A stretch of DNA of 64,000 nucleotides from Stictocephala bisonia (lineage: Eukaryota; Arthropoda; Insecta; Hemiptera; Membracidae): positions 161,615 to 225,614 of the forward strand of contig JAQJVL010000251.1 in NCBI GenBank assembly GCA_035578905.1, written 5' to 3'. Shown one piece after another: positions 46,511-58,160 of this stretch (position 1 is the first letter of the stretch; every line of letters begins with the position of its first letter). The notes below the pieces were generated by a model, which worked only from the letters and a program-made list of their open reading frames with translations, had not been told where the DNA came from and searched no databases. Both the position numbers and the translations under genes were made by a program.

Positions 46511-47823
46511 GTACGTGATCTTGACCCACCCGCCCACCTATACAAGTACAGTGATATTGACCCACCCACCTATACAAGTACAGTGATCTTGACCCACCCT
46601 CCCACCTTAACAAGTACAGTGATATTGACCCACCCACCTATACAAGTACAGTGATATTGACCCACCCACCTATACAAGTACAGTGATATTGACCCACCCA
46701 CCTATACAAGTACAGTGATATTGACCCTCGCGCCCACCCAAACAAGTACAGTGATATTGACCCACCCACCTATACAAGTACAGTGATATTGACCCACCCG
46801 CCCACCCAAACAAGTACAGCGATATTGACCCTCGCGCCCACCCAAACAAGTACAGTGATATTGACCCACCCACCTATACAAGTACAGTGATATTGACCCA
46901 CCCGCCCACTCAAACAAGTACAGTGATATTGACCCACCCGCCTATACAAGTACAGTGATATTGATCCACCCACCCATACAAGTACAGTGATATTGACCCA
47001 CCCACCCATACAAGTACAGTGATATTGACCCACCCACCTATACAAGTACAGTGATATTGACCCACCCACCTATACAAGTACAGTGATATTGACCCACCCA
47101 CCTATACAAGTACAGTGATATTGACCCACCCACCCACCCAAACAAGTACAGTGATATTAACCCACCCGCCTATACAAGTACAGTGATATTGACCCACCCA
47201 CCTATACAAGTACAGTGATATTGACCCACCCATCTATACAAGTACAGTGATATTGACCCACCCGCCCACCCAAACAAGTACAGTGATATTGACCCACCCA
47301 TACAAGTACAGTGATATTGACCCACCCACCCACCAATACAAGTACAGTGATATTGACCCACCCGCCCACCCAAACAAGTACAGTGATATTGACCCACCCA
47401 CCTATACAAGTACAATGATATTGACCCACCCGCCTACCCTTACACGTACAGTGATATTCACCTACCCACCTATACACGTACAGTGATATTGACCCACCCA
47501 CCTATACAAGTACAGTGATATTGACCCACCCGCCCAACCTTACACGTACAGTGATATTGACCTACCCACCCACCCACCCGTACACATACAGTAGTACTGA
47601 CCCACCTGCCCACCTATACACGTATAGTTAACCCACCCGCCCACGTACAGTGATATTGACCCACCCGCCCATCCATACACGTATAGTGATCTTGACCCAC
47701 CCACCCACCCAAACAAGTACAGTGATATTGACCCACCCACCTATACAAGTACAGTGATATTGACCCACCCGCCCACCTATACACGTATAGTTAACCCACC
47801 CACCCACGTACAGTGATATTGAT
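46511..47823. repeat. C-rich minisatellite, 31-36 bp unit, about 38-40 copies
   Basis: The core unit is TACAAGTACAGTGATATTGA followed by CCCACCC(R)CC runs of variable number, which explains the variable unit length. Many units carry four C-triplets in a row, such as CCCACCCGCCCACCC, which are G-quadruplex motifs on the minus strand. All long frames on both strands here (repeats of ISLYLYRWVGQYHC and similar) come from the repeat and are not genes. Confidence 0.96.
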
Positions 47824-48117
47824 ATAGTATAAAGTGTGATGTGTTTCACATTGGTCAAGACTGTAAATTTTAACAAAATATATACATTTATTTTGTATAT
47901 ATTAATATATTTGCCATTTTAGGACTGATTGTTGTATTGAGAATTATGAGCAATGACAACCTCATAATTATATTTGTTATTGTATATCCATAATATAATA
48001 CAATATTGGATATCCATAATTATAATTGTGGATATCCAATAAATATAAGCATATATATTGGTTAATTTCGAAATATTTTTTACATTTTGGTAAGAAAAGT
48101 TCATTATTCATTATTCA
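47824..48117. other. AT-rich spacer
   Basis: It contains a short cluster of TGGATATCCAATA / TATTGGATATCCA inverted motifs near 47983-48038. No gene. Confidence 0.5.
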
Positions 48118-48836
48118 TCTCAAAGACGCCGATCGTAGAGATATGGGCGAATATGAGGAGTGAATGAGTGTGATGAGTGTAGATGAACGAGTGTAGTCAT
48201 TGTTACTATCTGAGTTCGGCTTAGCTCAGAAAGGACTATTTATTAATAGCCCAATTGCCAGGGCAATGGCATCGTACGTGTATGGGTAGGTGGGTGGGTC
48301 AATGGCATCATACGTGTATGGGTGGGTGGGTGGGTCAATGGCATCGTACGTGTATGGGTGGGTGGGTGGGTCAATGGCATCGTACGGGTATGGGTGGGTG
48401 GGTGGGTCAATGGCATCGTACGTGTATGGGTAGGTGGGTAGGTCAATGGCATCGTATGTGTATGGGTGGGTGGGTGTGTCAATGGCAGCGTACGTGTATG
48501 GGTAGGTGGGTGGGTCAATGCCACCGCACGTTTATGGGACCTCCAGCTTTACGTGGAATCCGAACCACGTAGTGTTGATCTGATTTTCAGCTAACTGACA
48601 AGTCTGACACTCAGTTCTCTCCCCTACACAACATCCGAACCTTGACTACCATTCAACACGGACACTCCAGACTTCTCTAGTAGTGCCTACGTTGATGACA
48701 ACCATTGAGTGGACGCCGTGTTGGTATTAAGAGAACCGAGCATGGAACCTATCGCCTACAATCTCCCAAACACTTTGTCCTCAAGTAGCTGAGTTGCAGC
48801 ACTGCGCCACCAGTGCTGACTTAACCAAAGTAGAAC
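48118..48836 (-). mobile_element. SINE family copy (head A) split by an internal minisatellite
   Basis: The most complete family copy. On the minus strand it runs from GTCAGCACTGGTGGCGCAGT (48836) through CAACACGGCGTCCACTCAAT, GTTAGCTGAAAATCAG and ACTACGTGGTTCGGATTCCA to GGTCCC near 48537. It resumes at TGCCCTGGCAATTGGGCTAT (48266 downward) and ends past CATCTACACTCATCACACTC. Between the two parts lies the 36-bp minisatellite. Confidence 0.85.
48267..48536. repeat. 36-bp G-rich minisatellite inside the SINE
   Basis: About seven units of GTATGGGTGGGTGGGTGGGT + CAATGGCATCGTACGT. Three consecutive units (near 48319, 48355 and 48391) contain the unbroken tract GGGTGGGTGGGTGGGT; the others have one or two G losses. 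Frames on both strands are repeat artefacts. Confidence 0.95.
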
Positions 48837-51800
48837 ACTTTTGGTTATACGCTAATTAATAAACACCACTGTCATAAATTTAACTCAATTAGTAACAAGA
48901 CTACATAGGTCATTAACACTCATCGTACATTCGTACACTTTAAGTACAAAAGTTACGTCGGCGTCTCACATCTGAGAATATTGCATATGTTTGCAAGTCA
49001 TCCTCACTCTTAACTCCGCACATTAATGTAATTGAAATTTTTTTAGTCATACTGAGGTCAAGGACTCAGTGTGAAAAAGGAACTAATATTTAATAATAAT
49101 CGTACATCCTCAATTACAAGGGAAATTACGTTGGAAACGAAACGCTGTGAAACGATTCCATTGTCATTCAAACGATGAAATATTGCCGAGATTTTTATTA
49201 CTGGCTGAAAATTGTATTTTGCGAAATGGAATTGAGATCAAAGCAGCTGACGTGATCTAAATTGAAAAAGAGTTTTCGTAAAAGTAAGTGTGTAATAATG
49301 ATACACAGTAATCTTTTTGGATGGCAACTAATATACGTCTACAATTATTGTATTTTGGAATGAATATAATTCTTGGAAAAAAATTATAATAACTATTGCT
49401 TATATAAATAGGTGAAGAGTCATATTTAAATTTTTAAAACTTAGAAACTAGGTTTAATTCAAAAGAATATGTAGTTTAGTAAGACTTGTGCAAGTTGAAA
49501 GTTTCCTAAGCCAAATACGGTTAAATATGAATTGAAAGTATGCCTATGTTGAGATTTTCAGACTGATGCTTTTGGAAGGTCGGTAATATATGCTGTTGCT
49601 GACTTCATATACGTAAAATTATAAAATAAAAATGTTTTAAAGATACCGCGTTAAATTAAGATCTCATGACAGATTACACATTACAAAAACCCACTGTTTT
49701 ACTGACACACTTTTGCATTTTATACTGTAAACATTTTCATTAATTATGTTTTTAATAAATATAAAGGTACTGGAATACGAGGAACTATTTTTGTAGCATT
49801 TACTTTAATTAGTTTAACAAAAAGGTGTCCTACAGTACAAGTTGCATGAAAGACTTTGATTTTTTTTGTAAAAACTGTATCAAAGTAAAATTTAACAATA
49901 TATTTGTTTATTATTTTATAAGTAAGAAAGACATTCTAAATGCTTGTTATTCATTTGTTAATACATATTCTCAATACAAAAACTGTTTCTAAGATTTAAT
50001 ATTCTATTCTTAAAATTCCTCATAGTTAGTTTTGACATGCTTGGAGAAATTATGTACGACCACTAGAACATTCTACGCGATATGTTGAACTTATTTATTG
50101 AAGTAAATAGTCTTAGTGATTGTCTGTTTAAGATCAACGCACTTGATTAAAAATATAGTTTAAATAACTAAGACATCGAAAATCCCTTTGCATCCAGAAC
50201 TACGTGTAATTTCTTATCAATTTTCCAAAAATGTTATTTCCCTCTACTCTACTAGAACAAAACATTTGATTATATTGAATAAGTTAAAGTTATACAATGT
50301 AATGCCAAGTTTCTATTTTTATCGAACAAACAGAAAGCAATAAACTTTATGAAAATATAAAATGGACGATGGAATCTTGTGTTTTCCATTCTATGTGACA
50401 CAGAGAGTAAACAAGACTACACAGAGAGCGGAAGGCAGACATATTGCTTTCCTGCATAAACAAATGATACGAGGTTTTCTGTAAGATGAGTTGACGTAAT
50501 AAAGTTGTATTCGTTTAACCCTTTATAAAAATGACTACATGTAATTTGTATTAAAAGTAAGTTTTTTATTGCTAGTTTTTTTTTAAATGTATAATAATAC
50601 TCAAAGAATTACAGTAAGAAAAATAAACAAACAATATATGTAAGTATATATCAATACGAAGCATAGTCATAACTTTATTAATAAATTTTCTAGCATCACT
50701 GCTTGGGCAGTTATATGCAAGATACAACGCAGCCTCTGTAAGATTTCATAATTAGAAAATAGGAATGCTAGATTCGTACAAATTATATTTTCATTGTAAA
50801 AAAGCAATTATTTATTTGAAATGAATGTAACTACATTTTGTAGAACAGACTGCCGGTTTTACATAATCTTGACAAATCGTATTTCACAGAGAACTCACAC
50901 GGTCAGTGAGAAATAACTGATATTGTCATACATTCTAAACGGAAAAGTAATTGAATGTACCTGGAAATGTATAATTTCGAATTCTGACCGAACAAGATTG
51001 TTCATGTATACCTAACACAAAAAGGGCTTTGAAATAGTAATGTTTGTTTCTAAGTAGTGAAATGAAAAATGTAATATGGCTGAATATGTTACAGAATCAT
51101 TATTAAGTTCGTACCCAGCTAATTACATAAACTAAAGAACAACATCCTGCTTAAAACAAAATTTTACTACTCATAAACCATTTCATGCATACAGAAAACA
51201 CATCCTTTCTACAATATATGGAGGCCTATTCGTAGAAAGGAAATAAATGCCCGATAAAGTATAATATAAATTGCTATTTGATATAGTTTTCTTTTAGATT
51301 ATGTATATTCAATCTGTCACTTATTTACTGTGATTGATGTTTTAATGTCCAATATGCAGCTACAACATATTTCAAACATGTATTGATATTAAGTAATACA
51401 ACTAACTATTTCGACAATATTTGACAATATTTTCGACTAGTATATAATATATTTGAGAGTGTTCAAGAGTTGATAAATGTTCAGTAATTATGACATGTTT
51501 TGTGATTTTTATGCATTTTTAAGATTCTAGACATTCTTCTAAGATTCTGTCCACGTATTTTGGTATTTTCGACATTATGCGACATATTTCAGATATTTAA
51601 AATGTTTTTTAATTTTTGAGATCAAGCCAGATTTTTCAAAATAAAAAAAAAATTGCGATATATTCTAGAAATATCATATATTTTTGACATTTTCTATATT
51701 TGTGAAGTATTTCAAGACCAAAATATTATCAAGAATATGAAATTTTTTTGCGATTTTTGAATCTATGAATCATACACCCTAAATATTACAGCAAATTATT

Positions 51801-52183
51801 TGTTTTTGTTGCATACTCAACTAAATGATTCATTGTTCGAGCCAACATGGCAAAAGAAAATCTCCTTTTGGTTCATAAAAAAACCTTTGACTTAAAAATC
51901 TTTTAAAGAAGTTTGGACCGTTGCCCATTAACAAGGCCTTATGTATTCTTTTAAAATGCCGCTGGCTTCAAAAGAAAATAAATCTTTTAAACTGAAACAG
52001 TACAATATCCTGACCAAGAATAAACTTGTAAGTACAACAACTTATGAAAATAAAACATGCAAATTTCAGATATGAAGAATTAAATAATGTGGAAATTCTG
52101 GCATCCTCTTTCTCCTACTAGAACTGCTGATAGGTAGTACTTTCAGCGGTTGGTTGGCTTAGAAGGAATGTTTTTATCATGTG
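48837..52183. other. AT-rich stretch, nothing recognised
   Basis: Over 3 kb without an ORF of interest. 51400-51730 is T-rich with loosely recurring TTTCGACATATTT-like motifs. Confidence 0.55.
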
Positions 52184-52281
52184 AAGCTTTATTACATACA
52201 GCTTTATTATGCAGCTGTGTTTCCTAAGCTTTATTACATACAGCTTTATTATGCAGTGGTGTTTCCTAAGCTTTATTAGAT
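52184..52281. repeat. 42-bp tandem duplication
   Basis: AAGCTTTATTACATACAGCT starts at 52184 and 52226, and a partial third copy (AAGCTTTATTAGA) starts at 52268. Each ends with GTGTTTCCT. Confidence 0.92.
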
Positions 52282-53460
52282 CGTTTTGGACAATGATGGA
52301 ATTTGTTATTAAAAAATCTCATAGTTATGCATGTCTCCTTTTTCATAAACAAAGTGTATGAAAGATAAATTCATAGGGCATATTTATGAAAAATATGCTA
52401 ACCAAAACCAATACGGATAATATTGCTTCAATACGCAGTTGGAGTTCTTAAATTGATCTTATTTTAAAGCATACAAGTTTGTTACTATTTTGAACAATAT
52501 TCTGGCCCTTAATCAACTTGTAAAATAAATGTTAAATATTGAATTAGTTCATATATCACTAAACTATCAATACGGTGATGTGAACTCAATTCATATTCTA
52601 ATGTCAGTATACAACTCGAATACGATTTGAGAATGGATTGTTTAATCCCCAGAGGTGATACCGCCTTGATTGCCTTGCTTCAATTAAGCCCTAATGAACA
52701 GACAAGCTGGATGATTCAGTGTATCCCATTTTACTAATGTTAAATATACATATTACCGTATTTGATAAAATATGTTGTTTACAATTTACTTTCCCAACTT
52801 ACAAAGTATCTGTAAATTCAGTACAGCTTTGTATGTAACGTAAAGATGCAGATACTATTAGTGTCTTTGTCTTATACTTCGACAACTTATGATGAATAAT
52901 AATGAATTTTTGAATCTACTTTTGTTATTTCGTGTGGATTTTTTTTTCGACTAAGTGGTAACAATATATTTACGAACGAAGTGGGAGACTCTCGGTTTCC
53001 CCGAACTACCAACTAAAAACCCTCCTCTGCTAAGACTACTGTGGAAACGTTTATCACATTACTTCCAGCTGGGCTTATTTACAGTTTGGTTTTAAAGCAT
53101 TAAAAAAATATATTATTAACTGCAATATTAAAAATTTATTAATAAAAATCACATGTATTACTTATGTACCTCACATGCACGATAACTGGTACGTTTTAAG
53201 AAAACCGTTCATTTTTTATTCGTTGAAACCCTGTTTTAATTGCATTAGTTGAAAGGATAATACAACTGAGTGCAAATATGATAATTTTTACAAGGACAGA
53301 CATTACAGATCAAGTAAAAGCTACTTTTACGATAGAAATTACGTAATGACATTCTGACATTAGTCATGTAACACGTCAGAATGTCAGCTCATTTAAGAAT
53401 TGTCTTACTTTGTTTGGAACTAATATAACGCTGTTTTGGTTAGGTTTTACTCATTTTATA
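52282..53460. other. AT-rich stretch, nothing recognised
   Basis: No supported feature. Confidence 0.55.
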
Positions 53461-53465
53461 AGAAC

Positions 53466-53542
53466 CCCCCTTCAGTGGTATTTACCCGCCCACCCATTTA
53501 CTTACAGTGGTATTTACCCACCCACCCAAACTTGTACCGTAA
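53466..53542. repeat. Two-unit relic of the C-rich minisatellite family
   Basis: CAGTGGTATTTACCCGCCCA followed by CAGTGGTATTTACCCACCCA. The arrangement (CAGTGGTA...CCC runs) matches the arrays at 7.4 and 46.5 kb. Confidence 0.75.
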
Positions 53543-53711
53543 ACAGAAAACAAAACTAATATTACGTTAAAAAAGGTACATTTTTATTTTGGCAATGTGG
53601 AACTAAATATTAATTTATCACATTAAATTAACAAGCTTGCTTGTAATAATTGTGGATATCTATATATTTGAAAATGTATTTTGTATATTAAAAATAAAAT
53701 TACAATTACTG

Positions 53712-53904
53712 TAACCAACATAATCACAAATTTAGTTTTGTAAGTTCGAAATAACTATACAAAACTAAATACAAGTATTTGTTAAGTTACCTGGATTGTG
53801 GGTAAACTGATATACCCACAATTCAGATAACTTAAAAATACTTGTATTCAGTTTCATACACATATTTCGAACTTACAAAACTAAATTTGTGACTATGTAG
53901 GTTA
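53712..53904. mobile_element. Foldback (MITE-like) element, 92-bp arms
   Basis: Arms 53712-53804 and 53813-53904 are inverted copies with scattered mismatches around an 8-nt loop (AACTGATA region). The outer block TTAGTTTTGTAAGTTCGAAA pairs with TTTCGAACTTACAAAACTAA. No coding capacity. Confidence 0.85.
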
Positions 53905-54805
53905 GGATGGCTCTACCAAAAGTCGTGAATCTTTGCAATATCAGGCTGGAATACACAATCGAATTTTAATCTGTGAAGCTTAAGAAGTTTTAATTTGGAA
54001 AACAAGTGAGAAATTGTTTTCATTAATGTAAGTGGATAAATTATTGATTAAAGTTGCAGGATGATAAAGTCTGAACAATTAAACAAACTAAAGAAGAATT
54101 GTTTTCTTTTGTTCTTGTTGTCCATCCGAATGTAAAACTAATGTCGGTTTAACTGTAGCGTGCCGTTCACATTGGGAGAGAGGTTGCGTGTCAAGTGATG
54201 ACGAAGCCCATCTTTATAGTCTACTTTTATCCGTGAGTCAATACTATGCTTGAGCACGGTTTATGCTCATTTTCACTTCCCTAGCATGCTTATGTTTTTG
54301 ATTCTGTTTTTCTCCAAGTTTTGTTTTTGTCTTCCGTATGCTATATTGCATAACGAAGATTACCAATACGGATATGTGACTTATACGGAAATAATACATA
54401 AATCAACATAACAAGCCACCACATATTGAATTGTACGCAACTAGTGTGACGTCATAACTAAGACAGTTAACTAAATTGATAGTGTTTAGTTGCAACTTAG
54501 TGAACGACCTTGTGTCAAAAGCAATTTGGAAATATTGTCATACTCGTGGCATAAGCCTTGTAAATTATTCAGCAACAAAAAACTGTAAACAAAGAATGTA
54601 AATATACATATCTACTTAGAGGTTGTTTACAAATTCACCAATGACGTTGTATTTTTTCTTTAAATTTGACTAAAGGAGAATTTTATGAAAAAAAAAAAAA
54701 ACACAATGTTACGTATAGTAAATATGTTTAAGTTGAATTAATACTGTTTTATTATGCTGAATTTTTTCTGCACATAAACATTTTAATTATTTACCGTCTA
54801 TTCTA
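53905..54805. other. AT-rich stretch, nothing recognised
   Basis: No supported feature. Confidence 0.55.
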
Positions 54806-54807
54806 TT

Positions 54808-54960
54808 TCGTAGGCTTAAGCGGCCGGTGTCAGTAGGTACTAATAATTAAAGCTTCCGGTAACGACCGAGTCAATGTGGTATTCACAATATTGACATCAC
54901 TAACGTTCTGCCCATACTGTGATGTGCTATATTCAGTGGTCTGGGAGATAGATAAGTCAT
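54808..54960 (-). repeat. Decayed copy of the 9.6 kb foldback family
   Basis: GGCTTAAGCGGCCGGTGTCA at 54814 is followed by CTTCCGGTAACGACCGAGTC and then, on the minus strand, ACCACTGAATATAGCACATC ... GGGCAGAACGTTAG. This corresponds to the hammerhead-like core at 9.6 kb, but CUGAGGA has become CUGAAUA and CGAAAC has become CAGAAC. Only one arm is present, so no foldback can form. Confidence 0.75.
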
Positions 54961-55847
54961 ATGAAAAAAAAAACGTACACACCGTAGGGAGTGTAGGTCT
55001 ACCGCATGAAGTGTTCAAGTGCGTCGGCTGGGTTAGACGTAAGTCCTTGTAAATGTGACTGTAATTCCAGTTTGAAATATAAGTTGCACTAAATCACCCC
55101 TATACATTATACGAATTTGTTTAAATTTCCAGATACTTTATGTTTGTATTGTTTCAGATATTAAATTAACATTCATTATATATTGATTATTAACACTAAC
55201 CTTCGATGGTGTTTGATAAAGTTAAAATTGAGTCTAACAGAAATATCCCGCTACGCTGGATCAATTAAAAATACATGTAAGTAATAAAACATTAAGTTCC
55301 AACCGTCTAAAAGGCACTAAATTAATGCAGGTGGCATAAAATTCCAAGAAACAACTGAAGGAATTAAATTTAAAATGGGACGACAAAGTGACACAGTTTT
55401 TTTACTTGTAGCACTGGCAATGCAACATATTTTAAATAAAGGAATGTTTACAGTATATTTTCAATATAATGCATTATTTTAGATAACATTTAAATATAAT
55501 TTAGCATTGCATCAATTATTCTCAAAATACTGACAATCCTGCTATAGTAGTATATATACTGAAAACGTTATAAAATAAATAATGAATTATACTGTTTGTC
55601 TTTTAACAAAACATCCAGACAGTCATTAAAAATAATTGACAATGAATTTAATGCTTACAATTGGTATTTTTTAACACCTAAATCTATAAGGACATAATGC
55701 AGATATCATTAAAATTTCTTAAAAGAAACCTATAGAACTTATTATAAAGTATAAAGATAGCAAAAGGTTCTTGTAGAATTGGTTTTGTTAGGCCATACAG
55801 TATTTAATTTTATGTTTAATCTTTTCCCATTTTAGTACAGTTTAATT
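54961..55847. other. AT-rich stretch, nothing recognised
   Basis: No supported feature. Confidence 0.55.
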
Positions 55848-55970
55848 TAGTTTTGACTTTTCCAATTCAACTTTGTATTTCTGCATTCCACATAAGTCAT
55901 AAACTCTGAAATGTGGAATGCAGAGATTATGACTTATGACTTTAGAACTAGGAAAAACTAAGTTTAAAAT
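55848..55970. mobile_element. Small foldback with interlaced inner repeats
   Basis: CTGCATTCCACAT (55881-55893) pairs with ATGTGGAATGCAG (55911-55923). CATAAGTCATAAACTCTG (55891-55908) pairs with CAGAGATTATGACTTATG (55921-55938). The order is A-B-A'-B'. Outer sequence (TTTGACTTTTCCAATTC against GAACTAGGAAAAACTAA) is weakly complementary. Confidence 0.65.
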
Positions 55971-57635
55971 TAGTTTGCATTAAGTGTAAGGAACTGTATG
56001 GTACTTTATCACTTGAAAAAATGTTGTTGATGCCTATGGGTGTTATATCACAAAAAAGGTGAGATTTTTTATATATTACAGTAATAATGTTTAAAATGAT
56101 TTCATAATTAAATGTAACACGCACAACTGGTGTTTATAACTTCAGTTAATAGTGCAGAAATTTGTTAGAGGATCATTATAGGTTCAAGAATAACATATAG
56201 ATGATCCCACGTAGTGTGCAAGGTTCATTATGATCGTAAATTTATTTACAAAATATCCTTAATGAGTTAATTTTTAAGTTTATTTTTCATACCAACTAAC
56301 TGTGGATTACATCGATTCAGTCTTGTACATTACAAAACTAATTTACTCTATATAATTGTTCAAATGAACTCGTAAATAAATATAGAGGTTAGAGCTTACA
56401 TTTATAAAATTACAAATCAAATATATTTTTAATTACAGTTCTTCTAAAAGTTGTTAGGTCAAGTACAATGTTCATGGAATGGTGTGTTAATTACTGGTAT
56501 ATTTAGTATAATTGCTGGTCATTTAATTTTATCCTTTCCTTGATCCAAACAGTACAAATAATCAATAATTATAAATTAATAGTTTAATAATTAATAAAAA
56601 TTAACGATTCAATCAATATATGAAAAATCTGTCGCCATATGATTGTAAGAACTTAAAATTTGTTAATTAGTAGATGATATGGAACTTACACCTAGATAAT
56701 GTAAGCAATAAGCCGCTATAAAATATAATCGGCTTTCACTGAGCTGTTTGTGTCGGAACTGAACTCTATTGGTATTAAGTTCATATAATACATATGGTAT
56801 ACTATCATGTTTTTAATAGACTTAACCTATGATGTCCTTTGACAACATTGTTCTAATACTGTATTCCTGTTAACAGTGCGGTTTTTTCACTATTAATGAC
56901 AAATGTATGATCTAAAAGCGTTTTATGTGATAAGAATGCTTTCTTGTCAAAACTGAGTCCTATAAAAGAGAATTTAAGAAGGATTAGCCTTTAAAGTTTT
57001 AATTTTAAACTTTTATTTAGTATTTAGATACTGTTAGATTTATTTAAAAATTGATATTTTTGCAACTTATACATTATTATCATACACATTGTGCAGGTAT
57101 CATACACATTGGTACCTAGGAGAAAATTTAACAACATAATGTTTCTGTAAATATGTAAAAAGAGTACAGTTTTTATGTACAACTATAATTGTGCATGCAA
57201 CACATATCAACTTTCCCTTTACAGAAAACAAAACTAGTATCACATCAGCTTCTGTCTGTCCGTCGGCAAAGCTCAATTGGTTACATTTTAATTGGAAAAC
57301 AAAGAAAAGCATTTTCAATTGGACATTTTGTCTGTTCATTGCAGACTAAACATAATGTAGGCACGCCTCCTTATGCGACGCTTAAATCTTGTTGTTAAAC
57401 ATTAAGATTGGAAGGTATGGGAAGTAAGTCAAACCAGTCAAACACTATTAAGTAAACGAGGATCGTTATTTTACGTACAACGTAGTTTTAAATATTTTAT
57501 ACGTGTTAATTACTGATTGCAGCCACGAGGCTCAGTAATATTTCCATTATGTTAAGTGAAAAAGAACATAAAATGTATAGGTTGTTTGCATAAGTAATTT
57601 AAAGACTTTTGCTAAGATAATAACAATAAAAGTTA
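55971..57635. other. AT-rich stretch, nothing recognised
   Basis: Opposed small frames at 57100-57398 are not convincing. No element identified. Confidence 0.5.
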
Positions 57636-58160
57636 GTACAATCACGTACTAGACCTCTGTACACTTCGCGTGCCAACCCCGTCACTCACTGCGCTTGCTA
57701 CACTTAAGCCTTTGGCCTAGGCGTATTACTTTTGCTGAAAAAAATAGTTGGTTACTTAATACCGTAAAAACACAATAATACATTTATTTACAGTATCTCA
57801 CTCAAATTACTTGCGTTGCTAACGGTTTATTAATATAAACACCCAATGGTATCGTCTAGCCTATTTCAAACTATTTAATTTCATTTGTTTTTTTTTTTTT
57901 GTTTTTTTTAGTACAGCTGAAGAGTATTGAAATAAAGAAAATATCTGCATTAGGTTACCATTAAAACCTTAAAATCTAATAGAGAGGAGCTCTATAATCT
58001 AACGTGAATTGTATCTCACGTTTGCAACTTTCCCTGGTTTAACACCATTGTTACATTATACAACAGCTGATAAAATTTTTGGAAATCATTATTTAAATTT
58101 AGAAAAGGAACCACTGTTAGTTTTAGATTTATTTAGATCTATTTCAATTTTATTATTATA
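57636..58160 (+). repeat. Dispersed family with internal tandem repeat, copy 3 (single unit)
   Basis: The leading module CGTGCCAACCCCGTCACTCA and GCGCTTGCTACACTTA is followed by one diverged unit (AAAAACACAATA, TTTACAGTATCTCACTC, AAACACCCAATGGTAT). Then come a poly-T run and the trailing module (ACAGCTGAAGAGTA, CTGGTTTAACACCATTG, TTTTGGAAATCATTATTTAA) seen inverted at 16.2-16.4 kb. Confidence 0.75.

Noticed and set aside
46430..47876. Many ORFs on both strands with CTCIGGWV / DPPTYTS repeats
   Set aside because: Stop-free frames produced by the C-rich minisatellite; every frame of the unit avoids stops.
48243..48572. Opposed Thr/Pro-rich and Trp/Gly-rich ORFs
   Set aside because: Translations of the 36-bp minisatellite.
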